From NCBI GenBank assembly GCA_045658425.1, contig JAZOVB010000102.1, forward strand, positions 1 to 59,620: a stretch of DNA of 59,620 nt, read 5' to 3'. The translations under genes were made by a program, and so were the position numbers. The stretch is from SIG450 sp045658425 (lineage in GTDB: Bacteria > Bacillota > Clostridia > UMGS1840 > HGM11507). Under the pieces are notes generated by a model. That model saw only the letters and a program-made list of their open reading frames with translations, was not told the DNA's origin and searched no databases. Positions 53,446 through 59,620 of the stretch are shown here, piece by piece (the stretch's first letter is position 1; the number at the start of each line of letters is the position of its first letter).

Positions 53446-53657
53446 TTGAGAAATTTGCAGAATATATAGGCGGAAGAGAGGATATCTGGTATGCAACCAA
53501 TAAGGAAATTTATGAATATGTAACAGCTTATAAGCGTCTGGAAATAAGCATGGATTCAAAAAGAGCTTATAACCCTACCAATCTTACTCTCTTTACAAAA
53601 GTCGGGGACAAGGCTTATGAGATTAAGCCGGGGGAAACAGCAGAGTTTCAGAATTAA
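53397..53657 (+). pseudogene. Polysaccharide deacetylase, C-terminal part in the shifted frame
   Basis: From CTG 53397 the frame reads LWGHSYEFDRDNNWDVIEKF, then AEYIGGREDIWYATNKEIYEYV, which is the normal C-terminal NodB segment (W-G-H-S and the conserved IWYATN). It has no ribosome site or start codon of its own at that point; an ATG at 53442 is internal. Together with 52807-53396 it would give a protein of about 283 aa, a normal length. Confidence 0.8.
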
Positions 53658-53673
53658 AAATATATAATGACAT

Positions 53674-53712
53674 AAAAAACAATGTAAAATTAACTTTTAT
53701 ATTGTTTTTTAA
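53674..53712 (+). terminator. Terminator after the deacetylase gene
   Basis: AAAAAACAAT (53674-53683) and ATTGTTTTTT (53701-53710), extended inward by GTAAAA/TTTTAT. Confidence 0.8.
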
Positions 53713-53794
53713 TTTTGGAAAGGTCTTAATGATGGGTTGCAAAAAATGTCTTATTGATGTATAATATTTTATATTGAAAAAAGAGGTAATAAAA

Positions 53795-54166
53795 ATGAAA
53801 GAAATCAAAACTGATAAAGCACCCTCGGCAATAGGCCCTTATTCACAGGCGGTTGTAATAAACAATATGGTATTTACTTCAGGGCAAATTCCCGTAAATC
53901 CCGAAAATGGTGAAATTCCCGATAATGTATGCGACCAGGCAAATCAGGTTTTTACCAATATTAAAAATCTGCTTGAGGCTTCGGGTTCAGGTATAGATAA
54001 AGTCATTAAAACAACTGTATTTATTAAAAATATGGATGATTTCGGTGAGATAAACAAAATCTATGAAACTTATTTTACAGAACCTTATCCTGCTCGTTCC
54101 TGCGTAGAAGTTAAACGACTTCCAAAGGATGTGCTTATTGAAGTAGAAGCGATTGCAGAAATTTAA
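53795..54166 (+). CDS. ridA: RidA-family enamine/imine deaminase
   Basis: A 123-aa RidA protein that hydrolyses reactive enamines from PLP enzymes such as threonine dehydratase. Motifs: APSAIGPYSQAVV, FTSGQIPVNPENGEI and, near the C-terminus, YPARSCVEVKRLPKDVLIEVEAIA with the catalytic Arg and Glu. ATG 53795 follows AGAGGT; an in-frame TTG lies seven codons earlier. Monocistronic or paired with ymdB, which starts 16 bp downstream. Confidence 0.94.
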   Translation: MKEIKTDKAPSAIGPYSQAVVINNMVFTSGQIPVNPENGEIPDNVCDQANQVFTNIKNLLEASGSGIDKVIKTTVFIKNMDDFGEINKIYETYFTEPYPARSCVEVKRLPKDVLIEVEAIAEI

Positions 54167-54182
54167 ATGAAAGAAGAAGATT

Positions 54183-54971
54183 ATGAAAAATATACTGATT
54201 ATCGGCGACATAGTGGGAAGATGCGGAAGAGAGCTTATATTTGAAAAGCTTTCCGAACTGAAAAAAGAATATGAAATTGATTTTGCTATAGTTAACGGCG
54301 AAAATGCAACCACGGGGAACGGTATAACCGAGAAATATGCCTATATGCTTTTAGAGGCAGGGGCAGATTGTATAACTCTCGGTAATCACGCTTTCGATAA
54401 AAAGGATTTATATAATATGCTTGATACATCAAAGGAGATTGTAAGACCTCTTAATGTAAATCCCGACCTTCCGGGAGACGGGGTTACCGTAATCGAAAAA
54501 AACGGCTTTTCTATAGCGGTTATAAACCTTATGGGGTCAACATATATTGATGGTAAAATATCTAACCCTTTTACAGTTCTTGAAAAAGCAGTAGACAATG
54601 TAAAGGCAAAATACAAAGTTAAAAATATTATTGTGGATTTCCACGCCGAAGCAACCAGTGAAAAACAAGCACTGGCATATTTTATGGATGGAGAAATTAC
54701 CGCTCTTTTCGGAACTCATACCCATGTGCAAACTAACGACCTCAGAATTTTAAAAAACGGAACAGGCTATATAACCGATGTGGGAATGACAGGTGCGGAA
54801 AATTCTGTTATAGGCCTTGAAAAGGAAATAGCGATAGCGAGATTTAAAGACGGCGATAAAGGAAAATTCAGATGGTCAACACTCTCCCCGATGGTAAATG
54901 GCTGTGTTTTCACCATTGATGAAACAACAGGAAAAACAGTTGATACAAAGCTGATATATAAAAGATATTGA
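54183..54971 (+). CDS. ymdB: YmdB-family metallophosphoesterase (TIGR00282)
   Basis: A 262-aa calcineurin-like phosphodiesterase; in Bacillus, YmdB cleaves cyclic nucleotides in vitro and affects biofilm and motility gene expression. Metal-binding motifs: GDIVGRCGRE, VNGENATTGNG, LGNHAFDKKD, DFHAEATSEKQA and FGTHTHVQT. Length and motif order match the family throughout. Confidence 0.94.
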   Translation: MKNILIIGDIVGRCGRELIFEKLSELKKEYEIDFAIVNGENATTGNGITEKYAYMLLEAGADCITLGNHAFDKKDLYNMLDTSKEIVRPLNVNPDLPGDGVTVIEKNGFSIAVINLMGSTYIDGKISNPFTVLEKAVDNVKAKYKVKNIIVDFHAEATSEKQALAYFMDGEITALFGTHTHVQTNDLRILKNGTGYITDVGMTGAENSVIGLEKEIAIARFKDGDKGKFRWSTLSPMVNGCVFTIDETTGKTVDTKLIYKRY

Positions 54972-54997
54972 AATGACAAATTAAAAATGACAAATTA
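54971..54997 (+). repeat. Tandem 13-bp direct repeat after ymdB
   Basis: AAATGACAAATTA occurs at 54971-54983 and 54985-54997, with a related GTCATTTGTAATTTT near 55025. Function unknown, possibly a degenerate terminator. Confidence 0.5.
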
Positions 54998-55058
54998 CTT
55001 ACCTATGTGCTGATTTTTCAAACCGTCATTTGTAATTTTATATCCGGAGGTATAAAAA

Positions 55059-55625
55059 ATGGAAATATTTGATATAATTAAAAGAAGAAGAACAATAAGA
55101 AGCTTTAAACAGACACCGATAGAAAATGAAAAGCTTGATATGATGATTGAAGCCGCGCGTGTTGCTCCCTCGGGTGCAAATCTTCAGCCTCTTAAATACA
55201 TAGTGGTAAATTCCAAAGAGTACTGTGATAAGCTTTTCCCCTTAACCAAGTGGGCAGGATACACTGCACCAATGGGTGTGCCGGGCAAAGAGGATGCACC
55301 AACGGCTTACATTATAATTCTTATTGATGAGGATATAAGAAAAGACGGTAATAATGACGCCGCTTATGCAGGGGAAAATATTGTTCTCTTGGCAGAAAGT
55401 ATGGGTATTGGTTCCTGTATTATCGGTTCGGTTTTAAGAGAAGAAGCGGCTGAAATTTTTGAAATTCCCGATAACTTAAAAATCCATACAGTTATTGCTC
55501 TTGGCTATCCTAATCAGAAATCTTCTGTTTTCGATATGTCCGATGATATTAAATATTATCTTGATGAAGCAGGTGATTTCCATGTGCCGAAAAGAAAAAA
55601 AGAGGATATAACAAGATATTTTTAA
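55059..55625 (+). CDS. Nitroreductase-family protein
   Basis: A 188-aa FMN-dependent nitroreductase-fold enzyme. IIKRRRTIRSFKQTPIENEKL opens the fold and APSGANLQPLKYIVV is the FMN-binding segment; GENIVLLAESMGIGSCIIGS and IALGYPNQ follow. Typical of clostridial NADH:flavin or ferredoxin:flavin reductases; the physiological substrate is not evident. GGAGG precedes the ATG. Confidence 0.92.
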   Translation: MEIFDIIKRRRTIRSFKQTPIENEKLDMMIEAARVAPSGANLQPLKYIVVNSKEYCDKLFPLTKWAGYTAPMGVPGKEDAPTAYIIILIDEDIRKDGNNDAAYAGENIVLLAESMGIGSCIIGSVLREEAAEIFEIPDNLKIHTVIALGYPNQKSSVFDMSDDIKYYLDEAGDFHVPKRKKEDITRYF

Positions 55626-55632
55626 TTTGAAC

Positions 55633-55661
55633 TTGAAAAACAAGGAAATATTTGTTAAAAT
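55633..55661 (+). promoter_or_regulatory. Sigma-A promoter of groES-groEL, with no CIRCE operator seen
   Basis: TTGAAA (55633-55638), 17-bp spacer, TAAAAT (55656-55661). The HrcA operator TTAGCACTC-N9-GAGTGCTAA is not present between this promoter and groES. Confidence 0.75.
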
Positions 55662-55702
55662 AATAAGGATATATAATATTTTAATATATAGGAGGACTAA
55701 TT

Positions 55703-55993
55703 ATGAAGACATTAAAACCTTATCTTGATAAGGTAGTAATCAAAATGGTTGAAGTGGAAGAAACCACCCAGAGTGGAATTGTTCTTCCGGGTAACGCTAA
55801 AGAAAAACCTCAGATGGCAGAAGTTGTTGCAGTCGGCCCCGGCGGTATTGTAGACGGTAAAGAGGTTACAATGTTTGTTGAAGTAGGCGACAAGGTTATT
55901 ATCAACAAATATGCAGGTACAGAGGTTAAGCTTGATAAAGAGGAATATACCATTGTTAAGCAGTCAGATATATTGGCAAAGGTTGAATTTTAA
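55703..55993 (+). CDS. groES: Co-chaperonin GroES
   Basis: A 96-aa GroES (Cpn10): LKPYLDKVVIKMVEVEETTQSGIVLPGNAKEKP with the mobile loop, and GDKVIINKYAGTEVKLDKEEYTIVKQSDILA at the C-terminus. Caps GroEL during protein folding. AGGAGG before the ATG. GroEL follows after 18 bp. Confidence 0.98.
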   Translation: MKTLKPYLDKVVIKMVEVEETTQSGIVLPGNAKEKPQMAEVVAVGPGGIVDGKEVTMFVEVGDKVIINKYAGTEVKLDKEEYTIVKQSDILAKVEF

Positions 55994-56011
55994 TTCCGGA
56001 GGTAAATAAAA

Positions 56012-57637
56012 ATGGCAAAACAGATTTGTTACGGCGAAGACGCCAGAAAAAAATTGGAAGCAGGTATTAACCAGCTTGCAGATACAGTTAAAATAACTCT
56101 TGGTCCAAAAGGCAGAAATGTTGTTTTGGAAAAGAAATTCGGTGCACCGCTTATTACAAATGACGGTGTAACAATTGCTAAAGAAGTTGAACTTGAAGAC
56201 CCGTTTGAAAATATGGGCGCTCAGCTTGTTAAAGAGGTAGCAACCAAAACAAATGATGTTGCAGGTGATGGTACAACTACTGCTACCGTTCTTGCACAGG
56301 CTTTGGTAAGAGAAGGGCTTAAGAATATTGCTGCAGGTGCAAATCCAATGATAGTTCGCCGTGGTATTTCCAAGGCAGTTGATGCAGCCGTTTCAGAAAT
56401 TATTAAGAATTCCAAAAAGGTAAACGGTAAAGAGGATATTGCAAGAGTTGCCGCAATTTCTGCTGCTGACGAAGAAATCGGAACTTTAATTGCAGAAGCA
56501 ATGGAAAAGGTTTCCACAGACGGCGTTATCACTGTTGAAGAATCCAAAACAGCTGAAACATATTCTGATGTTGTTGAAGGTATGCAGTTTGACAGAGGCT
56601 ATATTTCACCTTATATGGTAACAGATACCGAAAAAATGGAAGCTGTTATTGATGATGCCTTTATTTTAATTACAGATAAAAAGATTTCAAATATCCAGGA
56701 TATTTTACCGCTTTTAGAACAAATCGTTCAGCAGGGCAAAAAACTTATTATAGTTGCAGAGGATATTGAGGGCGAGGCTCTTTCAACTCTTATTGTTAAC
56801 AGATTAAGAGGTACATTCATTGTTGTGGGTGTTAAAGCTCCCGGTTTTGGCGACAGAAGAAAGGAAATGCTTCAGGATATCGCAATTTTAACAGGCGGTC
56901 AGGTAATTTCCGAAGAATTGGGATTTGACCTTAAGGATACAACTATCGACCAGCTTGGAAGAGCAGGTCAGGTTAAGGTTCAGAAGGAAAATACCATTAT
57001 TGTTAACGGTAACGGTGATGTTGAAAATATCAAAGCAAGAATTGCTCAGATAAAAGGTCAGATTGAGGAAACAACATCTGAGTTCGATAAAGAAAAACTT
57101 CAGGAAAGACTTGCAAAACTTGCAGGTGGCGTTGCTGTTATCAAGGTTGGTGCAGCTACCGAAACTGAAATGAAGGAAATGAAATTAAGAATTGAGGATG
57201 CTTTGTCTGCTACAAAAGCCGCTGTTGAAGAGGGTATCGTAGCAGGTGGCGGAACAGCTCTTATCAATGCAATTCCTGCTGTTAAAGCTTTACTTGATAA
57301 AACAACAGGTGATGAAAAAACAGGTGTTGCCATTGTTCTTAAAGCACTTGAAGAACCTGTTAAGCAAATCGCTAAAAATGCAGGTTTAGAGGGCGCTGTT
57401 ATTATCGAAAAGATTTTATCAAGCGATGTTAATGTTGGTTTTAACGCCTTAAAAGAAGAATATGTAAATATGATTGAAGCAGGTATTGTTGACCCTACAA
57501 AGGTTACAAGATCAGCTTTGCAGAATGCGGCATCCGTTGCGGCTATGGTGCTTACCACCGAAAGCTTAGTTGCCGATATTCCACAGCCTGAAGCTCCGGC
57601 TCCACAGATGCCAGGTGGCGGAATGGGAATGTATTAA
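56012..57637 (+). CDS. groEL: Chaperonin GroEL
   Basis: A 541-aa GroEL (Cpn60) that folds proteins in an ATP-driven double ring. TLGPKGRNVVLEKKFGAP, NDVAGDGTTTATVLAQA (ATP site), apical domain residues near 190-370 and the C-terminal AAVEEGIVAGGGTAL are typical. It ends with a short PQMPGGGMGMY Gly/Met tail, as usual. Co-transcribed with groES. Confidence 0.98.
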   Translation: MAKQICYGEDARKKLEAGINQLADTVKITLGPKGRNVVLEKKFGAPLITNDGVTIAKEVELEDPFENMGAQLVKEVATKTNDVAGDGTTTATVLAQALVREGLKNIAAGANPMIVRRGISKAVDAAVSEIIKNSKKVNGKEDIARVAAISAADEEIGTLIAEAMEKVSTDGVITVEESKTAETYSDVVEGMQFDRGYISPYMVTDTEKMEAVIDDAFILITDKKISNIQDILPLLEQIVQQGKKLIIVAEDIEGEALSTLIVNRLRGTFIVVGVKAPGFGDRRKEMLQDIAILTGGQVISEELGFDLKDTTIDQLGRAGQVKVQKENTIIVNGNGDVENIKARIAQIKGQIEETTSEFDKEKLQERLAKLAGGVAVIKVGAATETEMKEMKLRIEDALSATKAAVEEGIVAGGGTALINAIPAVKALLDKTTGDEKTGVAIVLKALEEPVKQIAKNAGLEGAVIIEKILSSDVNVGFNALKEEYVNMIEAGIVDPTKVTRSALQNAASVAAMVLTTESLVADIPQPEAPAPQMPGGGMGMY

Positions 57638-57668
57638 AAAATTAGGGGATGTAAAAAAACTCTGGAAC

Positions 57669-57840
57669 GCAAAAAGTAGGACATAGTAATATTGAAGACA
57701 CATAAAACTATAATATTTTTATGTTAAGGTAAAGATTTTTAACAAAATCTTTGAATATTAAACTTTTTGCTATGAATAAATTTAGCCCTCGCTGTATCTC
57801 ATACAGCTTCGGGTAACTACCCCTGCGGGGCTAAATTTAT
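57669..57840. repeat. Two multi-branched hairpins downstream of groEL
   Basis: (1) GCAAAAAGT (57669-57677) pairs with ACTTTTTGC (57762-57770); inside are CATAAA/TTTATG and AAAGATTTT/AAAATCTTT hairpins. (2) ATAAATTTAGCCC (57776-57788) pairs with GGGCTAAATTTAT (57828-57840); inside are GCTGTAT/ATACAGC and GGGTA/TACCC-type hairpins, giving a three-way junction. No gene is seen. Confidence 0.65.
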
Positions 57841-57879
57841 CCATTCCAAAGCTTTTTTCCTATCCCCTACGGACAACAT

Positions 57880-57925
57880 AAGGGGGTGTTTAAAAAGTTG
57901 AAACTTTTTAAACACCCCCTTTTTG
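57880..57925. terminator. Perfect 20-bp terminator hairpin between groEL and mntP
   Basis: AAGGGGGTGTTTAAAAAGTT (57880-57899) and its exact complement (57902-57921) around GA, then Ts. It is unusually long and GC-capped for a terminator. Confidence 0.85.
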
Positions 57926-57929
57926 TATA

Positions 57930-57978
57930 TAAAAAGAGGTCGGATGCCAAACGGCAACCCGGCCTTTCCTTTATTTCA
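57930..57978 (-). terminator. Possible terminator of mntP
   Basis: Minus-strand GGTTGCC and GGCATCC around GTTT with outer AGG/CCT pairing, then CTTTTTAT. The stem has internal mismatches. Confidence 0.45.
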
Positions 57979-57991
57979 CATTTCTCATTTT

Positions 57992-58552
57992 TTAAGCTCC
58001 CAGAAGATGCTCAACCAATATTTTAATACCCATAATAATTAAAATACATCCGCCCATAAACTCCGCTTTGGATTTATATTTCATTCCGAATACATTTCCA
58101 ATCTTAACACCCATAAAGGATAACACAAAGGTAGTAGTTCCGATTATTGAAATGGCAGGAACAATTCTTGTATCGGGAAGCAGTGAAAAAGTAATCCCGA
58201 TTGCAAGTGCATCTATGCTTGTGGCAATTGCAAGTAAAAACATATTTTTAAAGGTAAGAGAATCATCTGTTTCACAGTCCTTTTCCGTGGATTCCTTAAT
58301 CATATTTGCCCCGATAAGAGCAAGAAGTATAAAAGCTACCCAGTGGTCGAATGCGGTTATGTAGGCTTTAAAGACTGAACCTAAGAAAAAGCCGATAAGT
58401 GGCATAAGTGCCTGAAATATACCGAAATAAAGCCCCACCGTAACCGGTGCTTTTAAACTTAACTTTTTAATGGATAAACCCTTGCAGATTGCTACTGCAA
58501 AGGCATCCATGGATAACCCGATTCCTATTATAAAATATTCTAAAAATGACAA
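57992..58552 (-). CDS. mntP: Manganese efflux pump MntP
   Basis: A 186-aa membrane protein with six hydrophobic segments and the duplicated signature GIGLSMDAFAVAICKG and ATSIDALAIGITFS, whose Asp residues line the metal path. Exports Mn(II). The start is TTG at 58552 with AAAGGA about 10 nt upstream. No yybP-ykoY manganese riboswitch fits in the 60-bp upstream spacer. Its minus-strand neighbour is gpr, 59 bp upstream. Confidence 0.95.
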   Translation of the reverse strand: MSFLEYFIIGIGLSMDAFAVAICKGLSIKKLSLKAPVTVGLYFGIFQALMPLIGFFLGSVFKAYITAFDHWVAFILLALIGANMIKESTEKDCETDDSLTFKNMFLLAIATSIDALAIGITFSLLPDTRIVPAISIIGTTTFVLSFMGVKIGNVFGMKYKSKAEFMGGCILIIMGIKILVEHLLGA

Positions 58553-58611
58553 AGATAATCAATCCTTTACAATAAATATCTTAAATATTATATAACAATT
58601 GCTTTTATATG

Positions 58612-59481
58612 TCAACTGATAAAAGCTTCTATATATTCTAAGTCTATGTTTTTATGGAGACTTAAATTTATTCCGTTGGCAATTATTTTTGATAAATTTT
58701 CAATTAGTCTGTCGATTTCTTTTGGCGTTACGAAAAAATCCTTTTCATAGGAAGAATCGGGAGTGTCAGGATAGCTTCCTCTTACAATGGATAAAAGGTC
58801 AACTACCGTTGGAACTCCGATTGCAATTACAGGAGTATTAAGTGTGTAACGGCTTATTTCCCCTCTGTTGTTGCCAACACCCGAGCCGGGGGAAATGCCT
58901 GTGTCTGTTATCTGCAGGGTTGTAGCAAGTCTTTTTGGGCTTGAAGAGGCAAGAGCATCTATAAGTATAACAAGCTGTGGTTTTAATTCCTTTGAAACTG
59001 CACCTATAATATCATTTGTTTCAATTCCCGTAATTCCCAAAACTCCCGGTGAAATTGCACTGACGGGAAGAATATCAGGGTCTAAATGGTCGGGCATATA
59101 ATCCTTTATGTGTTTTGTTACCATTATTTTTGAAACAACCTTAGGACCAAGCGAGTCGGAGGTAATGCTTCTGTTTCCAAGTCCTACAATCAAAGCCGAA
59201 GAATAGCTTAAATCTTTAAGGAGTTTGGATAATTCATTTTTAAGAAGATAGGATGCCTTTTTAATACTTTCGGGGTCGGAAAGCTTAAAATCTTCGCTTT
59301 CTAAGGTAATATATTTTCCCACAGGCTTCTTAAGCTCATCTGCGGCTTTTTGATTTTTGATTTCAATGCGGGTAATAACAGCATTGTCAATATTTTTTTT
59401 ATTGATAATAACCCCTTGAGAATGTCCTTTCGGGTGTCGGTTTTCTCTTTCCTCCAATGCTAAATCTGTTCTTAAATTCAT
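58612..59481 (-). CDS. gpr: Spore germination protease Gpr
   Basis: Degrades small acid-soluble spore proteins on germination; made as a zymogen in the forespore. The RTDLALEERE near the N-terminus is the family signature and propeptide region; ALIVGLGNRSITSDSLGPKV, SPGVLGITGIETNDII and LIDALASSSPKRLATTLQITDTGISPGSGVGN are core motifs. Length 289 aa from ATG 59481, which follows GAGGAG; a longer frame runs upstream but only through promoter sequence. Its presence means the organism forms endospores. Confidence 0.96.
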   Translation of the reverse strand: MNLRTDLALEERENRHPKGHSQGVIINKKNIDNAVITRIEIKNQKAADELKKPVGKYITLESEDFKLSDPESIKKASYLLKNELSKLLKDLSYSSALIVGLGNRSITSDSLGPKVVSKIMVTKHIKDYMPDHLDPDILPVSAISPGVLGITGIETNDIIGAVSKELKPQLVILIDALASSSPKRLATTLQITDTGISPGSGVGNNRGEISRYTLNTPVIAIGVPTVVDLLSIVRGSYPDTPDSSYEKDFFVTPKEIDRLIENLSKIIANGINLSLHKNIDLEYIEAFIS

Positions 59482-59501
59482 AAACTCAGCTCCTCTTTCT
59501 T

Positions 59502-59531
59502 TATTTTGCCTTGAAAATGCAAAAAATATGA
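59502..59531 (-). promoter_or_regulatory. Possible forespore (sigma-G/F type) promoter of gpr
   Basis: Minus strand TCATA (59531-59527), 18-bp spacer, CAAAATA (59508-59502), close to the sigma-G consensus GHATR-N17/18-CATNHTA. gpr is transcribed by sigma-F/G in Bacillus. Confidence 0.4.
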
Positions 59532-59549
59532 AAAAAAATGAAAAATCTC

Positions 59550-59620
59550 TTGACATTTAAAGGTTTAAATAGTATAATAAGTGTTGCAATTTATCGAGTA
59601 ATCGGAGGTGAGTAGTTTGC
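59550..59620 (+). promoter_or_regulatory. Consensus sigma-A promoter and start of a gene leaving the window (probably rpsT)
   Basis: TTGACA (59550-59555), exactly 17 bp, TATAAT (59573-59578): a perfect consensus promoter. GGAGGTG (59604-59610) is followed 6 nt later by TTG (59617-59619), a likely start codon at the window edge. In Bacillus and clostridia rpsT (ribosomal protein S20) lies divergent from gpr, so this is the probable gene; only the first codon is visible. Confidence 0.65.

Noticed and set aside
55625..55702. CIRCE operator before groES
   Set aside because: No TTAGCACTC or GAGTGCTAA half-site is present.
58553..58611. yybP-ykoY manganese riboswitch before mntP
   Set aside because: The spacer is only about 59 bp and lacks the conserved loops.

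Overview
The window comes from an AT-rich, anaerobic, spore-forming member of the Clostridia (Bacillota). The evidence is fermentative AdhE, [FeFe]-hydrogenase maturation (HydG) and sensing (HydS-like) genes, a spore germination protease (Gpr), flavin-dependent ThyX, S-layer-homology surface proteins, sigma-A promoters close to consensus and strong AGGAGG ribosome sites. A short GGCTCCC/TGAGGGATTGT repeat of a kind I remember from gut clostridia suggests an uncultured gut or rumen lineage. That is inference; there is no rRNA in the window.

Layout. 1-6.2 kb: a structured leader, then adhE, a small [2Fe-2S] protein, a sensory-type [FeFe] hydrogenase with a PAS domain and a SpoIIE/PP2C phosphatase. 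6.2-11.2 kb: metA with an amber codon near its 5' end, split transketolase, an acetyltransferase fused to a TM1266-type hydrogenase regulator, and hydG. 11.2-20.8 kb: yajC and a long housekeeping run (WecG-type glycosyltransferase, thyX, tmk, DUF2156, GNAT, DJ-1, folate cyclo-ligase, CPBP protease, mltG, trmR, trhP). 20.8-23.3 kb: a hairpin-rich spacer, a raiA-like RNA candidate, hpf, two tandem XRE regulators and a SLOG-like gene. 23.4-32.6 kb, minus strand: a small alarmone synthetase, then a cobalamin-riboswitch operon. This operon encodes a giant S-layer protein built like eukaryotic intrinsic factor/transcobalamin, a membrane-anchored DUF4430 protein, ECF transporter subunits T, A-A and S, and a corrinoid adenosyltransferase. 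32.7-53.7 kb: a carbohydrate and cell-surface island with two AraC regulators, a GH3 enzyme, SLH proteins, a heparinase-like lyase, modular secreted proteins, a Gfo/Idh/MocA oxidoreductase, a double TIM-barrel sugar isomerase and a frameshifted polysaccharide deacetylase. 53.8-59.6 kb: ridA, ymdB, a nitroreductase, groES-groEL, mntP, gpr and the promoter and start of a gene leaving the window (probably rpsT).

How the parts fit. The redox genes at 0.4-11 kb suggest control of fermentation by hydrogen: HydG matures H-clusters, the HydS-like protein could sense H2 or redox state, and the adjoining phosphatase could carry the output. The B12 operon reads as a complete route: capture at the S-layer, possible handover by a membrane-anchored DUF4430 domain, ECF import, then adenosylation, all under a B12 riboswitch. 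The surface island looks like sensing, cutting and catabolism of a uronate- or amino-sugar-containing glycan.

Two genes carry lesions (amber codon in metA, frameshift in the deacetylase). Several spacers hold long multi-branched hairpins. No tRNA, rRNA, CRISPR array, prophage or transposase gene was seen.
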